From Proteiniphilum sp. UBA5384 (GTDB lineage Bacteria > Bacteroidota > Bacteroidia > Bacteroidales > Dysgonomonadaceae), in contig NZ_DHOS01000052.1 in the NCBI RefSeq assembly GCF_002410825.1, forward strand, positions 28,657-92,656: 64,000 nt of DNA, written 5' to 3'. Positions 54,662 through 63,094 of the stretch are shown here, in pieces. Position 1 is the stretch's first letter. Each line of letters begins with the position of its first letter. The notes beneath the pieces are model-generated. The model had not been told where the DNA came from, did not search any database, and saw only the letters and a list, made by a program, of their open reading frames with translations. A program made the position numbers and the translations under genes.

Positions 54662-56239
54662 ATGACGATGAAAAGAAGATTATTTATAAAGAAATCGATT
54701 TATGGCGGCGCAGGTTTGCTGATGACGGGAAGGATGATTGCTTGCAATAAAGACGGCGACAGCCCAATCAATCCGGACGACAAACCGATTGATCATCCTG
54801 CTATTACTCCCGATCCCGGTATTGACCTCTACGGATCAATCCTTGATGATATGGGTAATCCTGTGCAGGGTGTAGTTGTTAGCGATGGCTACCAATGTGT
54901 GGTCACCGATGCAAAAGGTGTCTATCAGATGACCCGTGACCCGCGCGCATTAACTGTTTTCTTTTCCACACCCGCAGCATATGAGGTGAAGCGAACCGGC
55001 ACCATCTCTACTGCTGCAAACTTTTTTACTGCTTTAAGCAGCCAGTCAAAGCGTTATAATTTTACAATGAAACGGTTATCGGCTGTCGAAGACAATTTTT
55101 CCCTTGTCTGCATCGGTGACCCACAAGTCGCTTCTGCAGTCGATATCGAACGCTATTCAGATGAAACTATTGCTGATCTGAAAGCTTTCGTGGAGTCACA
55201 AACACAGCCTTGCTACGGGCTTGTACTTGGTGACACGGTAGGCGACCAGCCACAGTTTTTCACTCGGATGCGCAATCTTACTGGCAGCGTAGGTCTGCCG
55301 TATTTCACCACGATCGGTAACCATGACAAAACCGGGGGCAATAGTACAACGCCGCGTGATGCCAATGCCTATACAGCTGTTTTTGGACCCGTTAACCACT
55401 CGTGGAACCGCGGAAAAGTACATTTCATCTCTCTCGACAATGTTATTTTCGAGAATAATTCCTCTTACAGGGGTGGTTTGGAAGACTACCAAATAGAGTG
55501 GTTGCGGCAGGATCTAAGTTATGTGTCTAAGGATAAATTGATTATTATATATTATCATATTCCCATCCGCAACGATCAGAATTTTAAGAACCGGGCGGCT
55601 TTCTTTTCTCTATTGCAGAACTATCCCAATGTACATTTCATGGTTGGTCATACCCACTATCATGAGAATTTCCAAATTGGCAATGGAGGCAATACCATTT
55701 ATGAGCATATCCATGGGGCAGCCTGTGGTGCATGGTGGAAATCGACTGTCAATTGCGACGGAACTCCCAATGGATACGCTGTCTATTCGGTGCAAGGAAC
55801 GGAAATAAAAAATTGCTACTACAAAGCCACCCGTTACGATAAAGGGTTTCAGATACGGCTTCATCGTGGTCCCGATCTTTTCGGTGGTCAGTACGGTAAC
55901 TATTCCTATGGAAAAGGAACCAACGATATTATAGCCAATATCTGGAATGCTGACACGCAGTGGAAGCTTGAAGCTTATGAAGACGGGGTCAAGGCGGGTA
56001 ACTTAAGTAAGTTAAATACGGTGATAGACGCTTTTGCGGCAGGCTATCATGTAGGTGTTTTGAACCGTATCCCCGGCAACTACGGAGCTACCGGCAACGG
56101 TCAGAATAAGCATGCCTACATCCACAGCCTTAAGAATCCGAATGCAAAAGAAATCGAAATCCGTGCTACAGACCCTTTCGGTAATATTTATTCTCAAACA
56201 GAAATAATTACCGACCTCAAAACGGCGCAAGGATATTAA
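54662..56239 (+). CDS. Metallophosphoesterase lipoprotein with Tat-like signal (set 3)
   Basis: The 525-residue protein starts MTMKRRLFIKKS, a twin-arginine motif (RRxFxK), before a hydrophobic stretch and the lipobox MIAC (Cys 28), so it may be a Tat-exported lipoprotein. The MetallophosN domain (about residues 52-105, GVVVSDGYQCVVTDAKGVYQM), a calcineurin-like domain (about 125-375) and a MetallophosC-type domain follow. Metal motifs are CIGDPQVAS (DxQ in place of DxH), LGDTVGDQ, GNHDKTGG, YYHIPI and GHTHYHEN. It is closest in layout to the set 1 protein at 28834. It is predicted to hydrolyse a phosphoester outside the cytoplasm. The following 183 bases (56240-56422) contain no gene I can recognise. 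Confidence 0.9.
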   Translation: MTMKRRLFIKKSIYGGAGLLMTGRMIACNKDGDSPINPDDKPIDHPAITPDPGIDLYGSILDDMGNPVQGVVVSDGYQCVVTDAKGVYQMTRDPRALTVFFSTPAAYEVKRTGTISTAANFFTALSSQSKRYNFTMKRLSAVEDNFSLVCIGDPQVASAVDIERYSDETIADLKAFVESQTQPCYGLVLGDTVGDQPQFFTRMRNLTGSVGLPYFTTIGNHDKTGGNSTTPRDANAYTAVFGPVNHSWNRGKVHFISLDNVIFENNSSYRGGLEDYQIEWLRQDLSYVSKDKLIIIYYHIPIRNDQNFKNRAAFFSLLQNYPNVHFMVGHTHYHENFQIGNGGNTIYEHIHGAACGAWWKSTVNCDGTPNGYAVYSVQGTEIKNCYYKATRYDKGFQIRLHRGPDLFGGQYGNYSYGKGTNDIIANIWNADTQWKLEAYEDGVKAGNLSKLNTVIDAFAAGYHVGVLNRIPGNYGATGNGQNKHAYIHSLKNPNAKEIEIRATDPFGNIYSQTEIITDLKTAQGY

Positions 56240-56422
56240 TGTTGTCACAATTCGTTGTCGTTATTGGACTTGTCAGTGCCAGTGAGAAATGGTATATGAG
56301 ACGGCTCATGGATTGGGCCGAAATAGCAGGCAGGTGATTTTTGCAATCGAAACCCTCCATAAACTCGGCGCTAGGACAAAGGAATTGGAATAAAGATATG
56401 AACAAATTAAAGAGTTTACAGA

Positions 56423-57655
56423 ATGATACCCAAAAGAACTGTCTTTTTGAATTTACTGTTGATTTTCAGTGTGTTATTGATTGGGGCGCAAACTACGTCG
56501 CAATATCTTCCGGAATCAGAACTTTCCAACAACTTTCCAAAACCTCGTATAGCTTGTGGTCCGTGGATACAGGCGGCAGGCGAAACAGAATTTACTGTAG
56601 TATGGGAAACTAATGTCCCATGCATATCATGGGTAGAGGTTGCACCCGATGATGGAACGAATTTTTATGTTACAGAACGTCCTAAATATTATGAATCGTG
56701 GTATGGACGCCGTCCGGTAACAACACTGCATCACGTTCGAATTAAGGATTTGCAATGTGGGACCGCATATCGATACCGGATTTTTCAGCAGGCATTACTA
56801 CTCGATGAGGGTAATAAACGTATGGTTTTCGGTGAAGCTTATGGCAATGATTTTAATTTTACAAAAATAGAGTTTAAAATAAAAACGCTAGATTCATCAC
56901 GTCCTGAATCCCGTTTTACAATGGTAAACGATACTCACGGTAACGACTCTCTTTTTCGTCAGTTAACCAAAGATGTAGTAAAAAACAAAAATAACTTTGT
57001 CATTTTCAATGGCGATATGCTTTCGCAAATAGAATCGTCTCAACAAATCGTTGATGGTTATATGAAGTCGGCAAGTGAACTTTTCTCCCCCTTCACGCCG
57101 ATTTTTGCCGTTCGCGGCAATCACGAACACAGGGGTTCAGCATCCTATGACTATATGCGTTGGTTTCCTACATCCACAAGTGAACCTTATTATACTTTCC
57201 GGGACGGACCGGCATTTTTTATTGCACTGGATTGTGGAGAAGATAAACCTGATAGTGATATCCGTTATTACGGACTTTCACTCACTGACCAATTGCGGGA
57301 AGAACAAGCCGAATGGTTGAAACAAATCATTACAACAGATGAATTTAAATCTGCTCTTGTGAAAATTGTTATCCTTCATATTCCACCTTACCCAAATGGA
57401 GGGCAGTGGCACGGTACACATGAGATTGAACGCCTTTTTATGCCAATTCTTAATAATGCGGGCATAGACCTCATGTTGAGCGGACACCTGCATAAACACT
57501 ACTATCTCGAAAAAGGTGCAGCTGGCAACAACTTTCCCATCCTCATAAATTCAAATAAAACGCGTCTTGACGCTATTGCGAATAAAAATGGGATAGATCT
57601 GAAAATAGTGGACGCCAACGGGAAAATACTGCATAATTATTTAATTCCCCAATAA
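56423..57655 (+). CDS. Purple acid phosphatase-like secreted metallophosphoesterase
   Basis: The 410-residue protein has a Sec signal (about 22 residues, LLIGAQ) and an N-terminal fibronectin-III-like domain (about 40-150, GPWIQAAGETEFTVVWETN and HHVRIKDLQCGTAYRYRIF) as in purple acid phosphatases. A catalytic domain follows with MVNDTHGN (DxH), FNGDMLSQ, RGNHEHRG, ILHIPPYP and SGHLHKHYY. It should act on phosphomono- or diesters in the periplasm. The motif order and the N-terminal domain fit the PAP family, though the tyrosine ligand that gives the purple colour is not obvious. It lies in the same direction as, and 183 bases after, the set 3 phosphoesterase gene. Start could also be the ATG at 56400 region in another frame, which is less likely. 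Confidence 0.87.
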   Translation: MIPKRTVFLNLLLIFSVLLIGAQTTSQYLPESELSNNFPKPRIACGPWIQAAGETEFTVVWETNVPCISWVEVAPDDGTNFYVTERPKYYESWYGRRPVTTLHHVRIKDLQCGTAYRYRIFQQALLLDEGNKRMVFGEAYGNDFNFTKIEFKIKTLDSSRPESRFTMVNDTHGNDSLFRQLTKDVVKNKNNFVIFNGDMLSQIESSQQIVDGYMKSASELFSPFTPIFAVRGNHEHRGSASYDYMRWFPTSTSEPYYTFRDGPAFFIALDCGEDKPDSDIRYYGLSLTDQLREEQAEWLKQIITTDEFKSALVKIVILHIPPYPNGGQWHGTHEIERLFMPILNNAGIDLMLSGHLHKHYYLEKGAAGNNFPILINSNKTRLDAIANKNGIDLKIVDANGKILHNYLIPQ

Positions 57656-57821
57656 TTAATTTTAAATAAATACACAATGAAGGTCAAATAAATTATTGAT
57701 ATAAATGAAAGTAAAGTAAGCAAGAGATAGACCTGATATTTTATCTTTTTTACTAAAAGGAAAGGAAAATGATAGTGCATGGATCTCAATAGAAATAAAA
57801 AGAAATTTTTTCAAAGTAATA

Positions 57822-57853
57822 TTTGCATGAAAGAAAGTTTTGCTCTTTCTTTG
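57822..57853 (+). promoter_or_regulatory. Promoter with embedded inverted repeat for the glycerophosphodiesterase
   Basis: TTTG (57822-57825), 20 bases, TTTCTTTG (57846-57853). Between and overlapping the -7 box is a perfect inverted repeat AAAGAAAG (57830-57837) and CTTTCTTT (57845-57852) with a 7-base spacer. The same 32-base layout occurs at 45380-45411 before araM. The rest of the 240-base gap is A/T-rich without a gene. Confidence 0.7.
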
Positions 57854-57895
57854 TGAAAGAAGGAATTAAGATAAATTGAAATAATAAATACAGGG

Positions 57896-58804
57896 ATGAA
57901 ACACAAACAATTTACAGTCTTTTCTCTTGCATTTTTCTCATTGCTATTCAGCCAATGTATGCAACCGCAAGGAGAAAAGAATACAGACACAGTGAATGAA
58001 GAGCCCCTTCAGCAAGTATTTAAATATACGGGAGATGGTTCCGTCATTATCAGCGGACATCGTGGTGCTTGGCGCAACAGCATATATCCGGATAATTCGC
58101 TCGAGGGAATGCAATATGCTGCGGAGAAGGTGTCAGGTGTCTTTTTTGAAATAGATCCGCGGTTAACAAAGGATAGCGTCATCGTCTTGATGCATGATGC
58201 AATATTGGATAGAACCACAAATGGTACGGGCAAATTGGTGGACTATACTTTTGAAGAGCTGGATACGATCAGATTGAAAGATGATCATGGAAATACCACT
58301 GCATTTAAAATACCAACCCTTGAGGAGGTGATCAGGTGGAGTATCGGCAGGGCAGTGATGAATCTGGATCGTAAGGATGTGCCACATGAGATGATTGTCG
58401 ACCTGATTAAAAAATGTAATGCCGAACGTCATATCATGCTTACAGTTCATAGTGGAGCTCAGGCTAGATACTATTATGATCGTTTGCCCGAGGTCATGTT
58501 TTCTGCACATATCAGAAATCAAAAAGAATATGAGGATTATGTTATCTCAGGAGTTCCTTGGGAGAGTATGATTGCTTATGTAGGGCCGACCATCAATGAG
58601 AAGAATAGGGAGTTGGTGGACAAACTTCATGCACATGGGATAAAATGTATGGTCTCTTTTTCTCCCACTCATGATCGGTTGGAGAGTGCCGAAGAACGTG
58701 CCGTAAAATATGAAGAGGAACTTTCCGGTTGTCCGGATATTATTGAAACAGATTATCCAGTTGAACTCTGGGAACTGCTATGCAAAATACAGGGCAAAAA
58801 GTAA
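57896..58804 (+). CDS. Glycerophosphodiester phosphodiesterase lipoprotein
   Basis: The 302-residue enzyme splits glycerophosphodiesters (for example glycerophosphoglycerol or glycerophosphoethanolamine) into glycerol phosphate and an alcohol. It has a lipoprotein signal (LFSQC, Cys 21) and the GDPD TIM-barrel motifs: ISGHRGAWRN (His 55, Arg 56), FFEIDPRLTKD (Glu 85, Asp 87) and VLMHDAILDRTTNGTG (His 100), plus NLDRKD. Periplasmic or surface location is predicted, upstream of the GlpT-type uptake route. It has its own promoter, sharing an element with araM, and is probably co-transcribed with the phosphoesterase gene 46 bases downstream. Whether it yields sn-glycerol-3- or sn-glycerol-1-phosphate is not readable from sequence. 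Confidence 0.93.
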   Translation: MKHKQFTVFSLAFFSLLFSQCMQPQGEKNTDTVNEEPLQQVFKYTGDGSVIISGHRGAWRNSIYPDNSLEGMQYAAEKVSGVFFEIDPRLTKDSVIVLMHDAILDRTTNGTGKLVDYTFEELDTIRLKDDHGNTTAFKIPTLEEVIRWSIGRAVMNLDRKDVPHEMIVDLIKKCNAERHIMLTVHSGAQARYYYDRLPEVMFSAHIRNQKEYEDYVISGVPWESMIAYVGPTINEKNRELVDKLHAHGIKCMVSFSPTHDRLESAEERAVKYEEELSGCPDIIETDYPVELWELLCKIQGKK

Positions 58805-58850
58805 TTACAGCTACTCTGAACGAGGACCCATAGAATAAATGCTATAATTT

Positions 58851-59804
58851 ATGATAAATAAACAATTTAAAATTAGCTTGTTGTTGTTTTGTGTTGTATT
58901 AAGCGTAAATACACAAGCGCAAAAAGATACGCTCTCTTTCGTTCATATCACCGATTTACACCTGATGTTCAATACACAGAATTATGACCAGGATATAGTG
59001 CAAGCCCGGAAGAATAAAAAGAATTATAAAGAGAGTAACAATACTTTCAAACAGTTTATGGCCACCATTCCTGAACAAACGAGCTGTGATATGATTATTG
59101 TTACGGGTGACCTGGTTGATTTTTTTGATGCCAAAACAGGGCAGGGTAACAGATTTGCTTACCATGTGGAGCAATTTGCCAACTTTATCAAGGAATTCCA
59201 CTATCCCATTTATCTGACTTTGGGAAACCATGATATGTTTTCCTATAATTGGAATGGCGAAAAGGTGGTGGCCAACCAGTTGCAGGCCGGTCGGGCCAAA
59301 GCCACCTGGATAAGGAACTTCGATTGCTTCAGGGATGGTACTTACTATAGCCATGTATACGAAGTGGGAAGGACTACTTACAGGTTGATCTTCCTGGATA
59401 ATGGATTCTATAAATTCAAAAAGGAGGAGGGGATGGTGAATCCTTATATCGATAAAGCGCAACTGCATTGGTTACAGGCAGAGTTAGATGCATCGGATGA
59501 CGATGTGGAAATCATCCTTATGCATATTCCTTTTACTGAGAAATCCACACTCCCGGAATCGAACAACGAACTTTATAAAGCGCTTATTGCCACCCCCTCA
59601 GTACGCTTGATCCTTGGCGGGCATTATCATAAACAGGATGTGATGTGGCTTCCTTCTCCGGATACAAAACAGACTGTACAGGTGCAAACCGGGGCACTGG
59701 TCTCCGGTGCGGATAAATGGAGGCAGGTCCGCCTGACGGAAGAGGACATCACTGTATCTTCAATGGGGACGACGGAAAGTGAGTTGATTATTCCTGTAAA
59801 ATAG
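58851..59804 (+). CDS. Secreted calcineurin-like phosphoesterase
   Basis: The 317-residue protein has a Sec signal (residues 1-24, TQAQ) and a single calcineurin-like domain with all metal motifs: HITDLHLMF (Asp 35, His 37), VTGDLVDF, LGNHDMFSY, LMHIPF and GGHYHKQD. It lacks the N- and C-terminal beta domains of the three larger lipoproteins. Its place 46 bases after the GDPD gene suggests joint action on diesters and the resulting monoesters in the periplasm. The following 290 bases (59805-60094) contain A/T-rich sequence without a gene I can see. Confidence 0.88.
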   Translation: MINKQFKISLLLFCVVLSVNTQAQKDTLSFVHITDLHLMFNTQNYDQDIVQARKNKKNYKESNNTFKQFMATIPEQTSCDMIIVTGDLVDFFDAKTGQGNRFAYHVEQFANFIKEFHYPIYLTLGNHDMFSYNWNGEKVVANQLQAGRAKATWIRNFDCFRDGTYYSHVYEVGRTTYRLIFLDNGFYKFKKEEGMVNPYIDKAQLHWLQAELDASDDDVEIILMHIPFTEKSTLPESNNELYKALIATPSVRLILGGHYHKQDVMWLPSPDTKQTVQVQTGALVSGADKWRQVRLTEEDITVSSMGTTESELIIPVK

Positions 59805-60094
59805 GCAACACAGCAAGGGGTTGAAAGAACAAGGTTGACTTGTATATCCTTTATATTTTAACTGTCCCATTACTTGTTCATTTTATTTTTATTCTCAAAA
59901 TATCTTTCTATGAGTTTTTCTTTTGTACCCATATTTTACTCGTTTACGCGGAGGTGCCAATAATAATAGTACCATAAAGCCAAATTTTTTTATTAAATTT
60001 TTCTATTCCATGAAGAAGTCAAAAGAAGGAAAGAGATTATGTGTGTTTGGGAAATATTTTGCATCTTTGCTATTTCTAAAAAGAACAATATAGA

Positions 60095-60859
60095 ATGAAT
60101 GATAGAAAACCCCTGATATTGGTTACCAATGACGACGGGTATCAGGCGAAAGGAATTGCTTCATTGATGGAGGCAATGAGAGATTTAGGAGAGGTGATTG
60201 TGTTTGCGCCAGACTCGCATCGGTCGGGTATGTCGAGTGCTATTTCCACCAGTACACCGCTCCGGGCAAGATTACTGAAGGAAGAGGAAAATCTGACGGT
60301 ATATACCTGCAATGGTACACCGGTAGATTGTGTGAAACTGGCGTTGAATGAGTTTATGGACCGTAAACCAGACTTGTTGGTGTCAGGAATTAACCACGGC
60401 TCCAATGCCGGTATCAGTGTGATTTATTCCGGTACGATGGGTGCTGCAATTGAGGGATGTATTTTCGATGTGCCTTCTATCGGTTTCTCATTGTGTGATT
60501 TTACCCCCGATGCCGATTTCTCCTTCACCATGGAGATCGCCCGTAAATTGGCTGTCAAGGTGATTGAGGAAGGACTTCCGAAAGGAATATGCCTGAATGT
60601 GAATGTTCCTGCCGGCGAGGTGAAGGAAGTCAGGATAACCACCCAGACACATGGCAAGTGGGTGAATGAATACCACCGTTCGAATGATGGAGCGGGCAGA
60701 GATGTCTTCTGGATGACCGGTAATTTCGAAAACTGGGAAGAAGAGAACGATAACAGCGATGAATGGGCTTTGGCAAACGGGTATGCTGCGATTGTGCCTG
60801 TAAAGATCGATATGACAGCGCATGATCTCCTTCCTCAATTAAAAGAGTGGGAAATTTAA
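60095..60859 (+). CDS. surE: 5'/3'-nucleotidase SurE
   Basis: The 254-residue cytosolic metal-dependent nucleotidase shows the N-terminal LVTNDDGYQAKGI motif, FAPDSHRSGMSSAIS, the NGTPVDCVKLAL block and SGINHGSNAGISVIYSGTMGAA, the full SurE signature. It dephosphorylates nucleoside 5'- and 3'-monophosphates. A CATCTTTG box at 60062-60069 could be the -7 element but has no spaced TTTG. The gene is followed 23 bases later by lpxB. It belongs to the housekeeping group and is probably not part of the glycerol phosphate block. Confidence 0.95.
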   Translation: MNDRKPLILVTNDDGYQAKGIASLMEAMRDLGEVIVFAPDSHRSGMSSAISTSTPLRARLLKEEENLTVYTCNGTPVDCVKLALNEFMDRKPDLLVSGINHGSNAGISVIYSGTMGAAIEGCIFDVPSIGFSLCDFTPDADFSFTMEIARKLAVKVIEEGLPKGICLNVNVPAGEVKEVRITTQTHGKWVNEYHRSNDGAGRDVFWMTGNFENWEEENDNSDEWALANGYAAIVPVKIDMTAHDLLPQLKEWEI

Positions 60860-60882
60860 TTAGCAAATCATCACATCAATAT

Positions 60883-62025
60883 ATGAAATATTACCTTATA
60901 GCAGGAGAGGCGTCGGGCGATTTGCACGCATCCAATCTAATGCAATCATTAGGTGGATTGGATAAAGAGGCTGATTTCCGCTTTTTTGGAGGGGATTTGA
61001 TGCAGTCCGTTGGTGGGACACTGGTGAGACACTATCGTGATATGGCTTTTATGGGTATTATTCCGGTACTGTTGAACGCGCGTACTATCCTCCGGAACCT
61101 TGCCTTCTGTAAAAAGGATATTGCTGCATATCGACCCGATGTGGTGATACTGGTCGATTATCCCGGCTTTAACCTGAAAATTGCGAAGCATGTGAAGACT
61201 CAGTTGGATATTCCTGTGTATTATTATATTTCACCTAAAGTATGGGCCTGGAAAAAATACCGGGTGAAATCGTTCCGTAAATATGTGGATGAGATGCTTT
61301 GTATCCTGCCGTTTGAGGTCGACTTTTTCAGGGAAAACCGATATAAGGTGCATTATGTGGGTAATCCTACGGTAGATGCGATAGCTCAACGGGATTATAA
61401 AGACGAAACTTTTGCTGAATTTATTACGACCAATAATCTGGATAATAAACCGATAATCGCTCTTCTGGCAGGCAGCCGTAAGCAGGAGATATCCAGTAAC
61501 CTGCCTTCTATGCTGGAAGCGGTGAAAGGTTATTCGGAGGGGTACCAGTTGATTGTGGCGGGAGCACCGGGTATAGAACGGAGCTTTTATGACGATTTTA
61601 TTGGCTCTTTTCCTCCTGCGAAGGTGCTTTTTTACCAGACTTACCGTATACTGGCGCAGTCGGATGCCGCTTTAGTGACGTCAGGCACTGCCACATTGGA
61701 GACAGCCCTGCTGAATGTGCCCCAGGTGGTATGCTACCGGACGCCGACACCGCGGCTTACTTATTGGATATTTAAACATATGTTTCACACCCCTTATATC
61801 TCGCTGGTGAACCTGATCTGTGGGCGAGAAGTGGTGAAAGAGTTATTCGCACGCTTTTTCACTGTGGATAATATCCGGAAAGAATTGAAGCAGATACTCC
61901 ATGTACAGGGTTACCGGCAGAATATGCTCGATAACTATGAAGATATGCGTCGGATCCTGGGTGGATCAGGCGCATCCAGCCGGGCAGCTGCATTTATCCA
62001 TAGATCGTTGACAATTGGGAATTAG
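60883..62025 (+). CDS. lpxB: Lipid-A-disaccharide synthase
   Basis: The 380-residue GT19 enzyme joins UDP-2,3-diacylglucosamine and lipid X to form the lipid A disaccharide. The start at ATG 60883 gives the family N-terminus MKYYLIAGEASGDLHA; an in-frame ATG at 60847 inside surE would add 12 foreign residues. Conserved motifs are FMGIIPVL, VDYPGFNLKIAKH, YYISPKVWAWKKYR, LLAGSRKQEI and VTSGTATLETALLNVPQVV. It acts at the cytosolic face of the inner membrane. It shows that the organism makes lipid A. Confidence 0.96.
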   Translation: MKYYLIAGEASGDLHASNLMQSLGGLDKEADFRFFGGDLMQSVGGTLVRHYRDMAFMGIIPVLLNARTILRNLAFCKKDIAAYRPDVVILVDYPGFNLKIAKHVKTQLDIPVYYYISPKVWAWKKYRVKSFRKYVDEMLCILPFEVDFFRENRYKVHYVGNPTVDAIAQRDYKDETFAEFITTNNLDNKPIIALLAGSRKQEISSNLPSMLEAVKGYSEGYQLIVAGAPGIERSFYDDFIGSFPPAKVLFYQTYRILAQSDAALVTSGTATLETALLNVPQVVCYRTPTPRLTYWIFKHMFHTPYISLVNLICGREVVKELFARFFTVDNIRKELKQILHVQGYRQNMLDNYEDMRRILGGSGASSRAAAFIHRSLTIGN

Positions 62026-62047
62026 TCATTAGTAATTTATAAATTAT

Positions 62048-63064
62048 ATGAAGGTAGGTATTCTTACTTCCGGCGGCGATGCACCCGGAATTAATGCGAC
62101 CATACGTGGCGTAGGAAAAACAGCCATTAATGATTATGGCATGCAGGTGATCGGTATTCGGAACGGTTTTTCGGGATTATTGTATAAAGATATTGTGGAA
62201 CTTACTGATCCTTCCTTATCGGGAATCCTGAATCTGGGCGGTACAATCCTGGGTACGGCACGGGAAAAAGTATTCCGTAAGATGATTACTTCTCCCGATG
62301 AGAAAGACAGGGAGCAGATCAAGAATGCTTATCATGAGCTGGATCTGGATTGTCTGGTTTGTATCGGCGGAAACGGTACACAACGTACTACCTGGATGCT
62401 TTCGGAACTGGGGTTGAATGTAGTGGGAATACCCAAGACTATCGATAATGACGTGTACGGTACGGATGTCACTTTTGGATTCCACACTGCAGTAAATATT
62501 GCGACTGATGCAATTGACAGGCTTCACTCTACAGCCAGCTCACACCGTCGTGTGATGGTGATCGAACTGATGGGACATCATGCCGGATGGATCACACTTC
62601 ACGCAGGGATGGCGGGGGGAGCTGATATCATCCTCTTACCGGAATTGGGATATAATCTGAAGATCGTCATTGATAAGATCAACCAACGGATGGAGATGGG
62701 AAAAGCTTATTCTATCGTTGCTGTGGCAGAAGGTATAGAGTTGCCGACCCAGGAGCATCCTGCTACCTATTTTGCCCGTGAGATCCAGACACAGACCGGT
62801 TATGAAACGCGTGAGACTGTACTTGGATATATTCAACGCGGGGGATCGCCTTCTCCGTATGACCGGAATCTCGGTACATTGCTGGGGGGGCATGCGGCAG
62901 AACTGATCCATGAAAGGAAATTCGGACAAATGGTAGCCAAAATTGGATCGGAAATTACGGATGTGCCTCTTTCCGAAGTAGCCGGCAAATTGAGGTTAGT
63001 CACGCCTGATAATCAGCTTGTTGCCCAAGGTAAAAAAATGGGAATTTCTTTCGGGATTTGGTAA
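62048..63064 (+). CDS. pfkA: 6-phosphofructokinase (GGNGT / PKTIDND variant)
   Basis: The 338-residue PFK family A protein starts MKVGILTSGGDAPGINATIRG. Near residue 101 it has GGNGTQRT in place of the usual GGDGS, and near residue 127 PKTIDND with Lys where strict ATP enzymes carry Gly. IELMGHHAGWI and GYIQRGGSPSPYDR follow. It phosphorylates fructose-6-phosphate in glycolysis. The residue at the first site (Gly after GGN) favours ATP, whereas the Lys of PKTIDND is usual in pyrophosphate-dependent enzymes, so the phosphoryl donor is uncertain. It lies 22 bases after lpxB and converges with rnc. Confidence 0.93.
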   Translation: MKVGILTSGGDAPGINATIRGVGKTAINDYGMQVIGIRNGFSGLLYKDIVELTDPSLSGILNLGGTILGTAREKVFRKMITSPDEKDREQIKNAYHELDLDCLVCIGGNGTQRTTWMLSELGLNVVGIPKTIDNDVYGTDVTFGFHTAVNIATDAIDRLHSTASSHRRVMVIELMGHHAGWITLHAGMAGGADIILLPELGYNLKIVIDKINQRMEMGKAYSIVAVAEGIELPTQEHPATYFAREIQTQTGYETRETVLGYIQRGGSPSPYDRNLGTLLGGHAAELIHERKFGQMVAKIGSEITDVPLSEVAGKLRLVTPDNQLVAQGKKMGISFGIW

Positions 63065-63094
63065 GGGAAGACCAAGGCCGTTGCAGAAACAATA

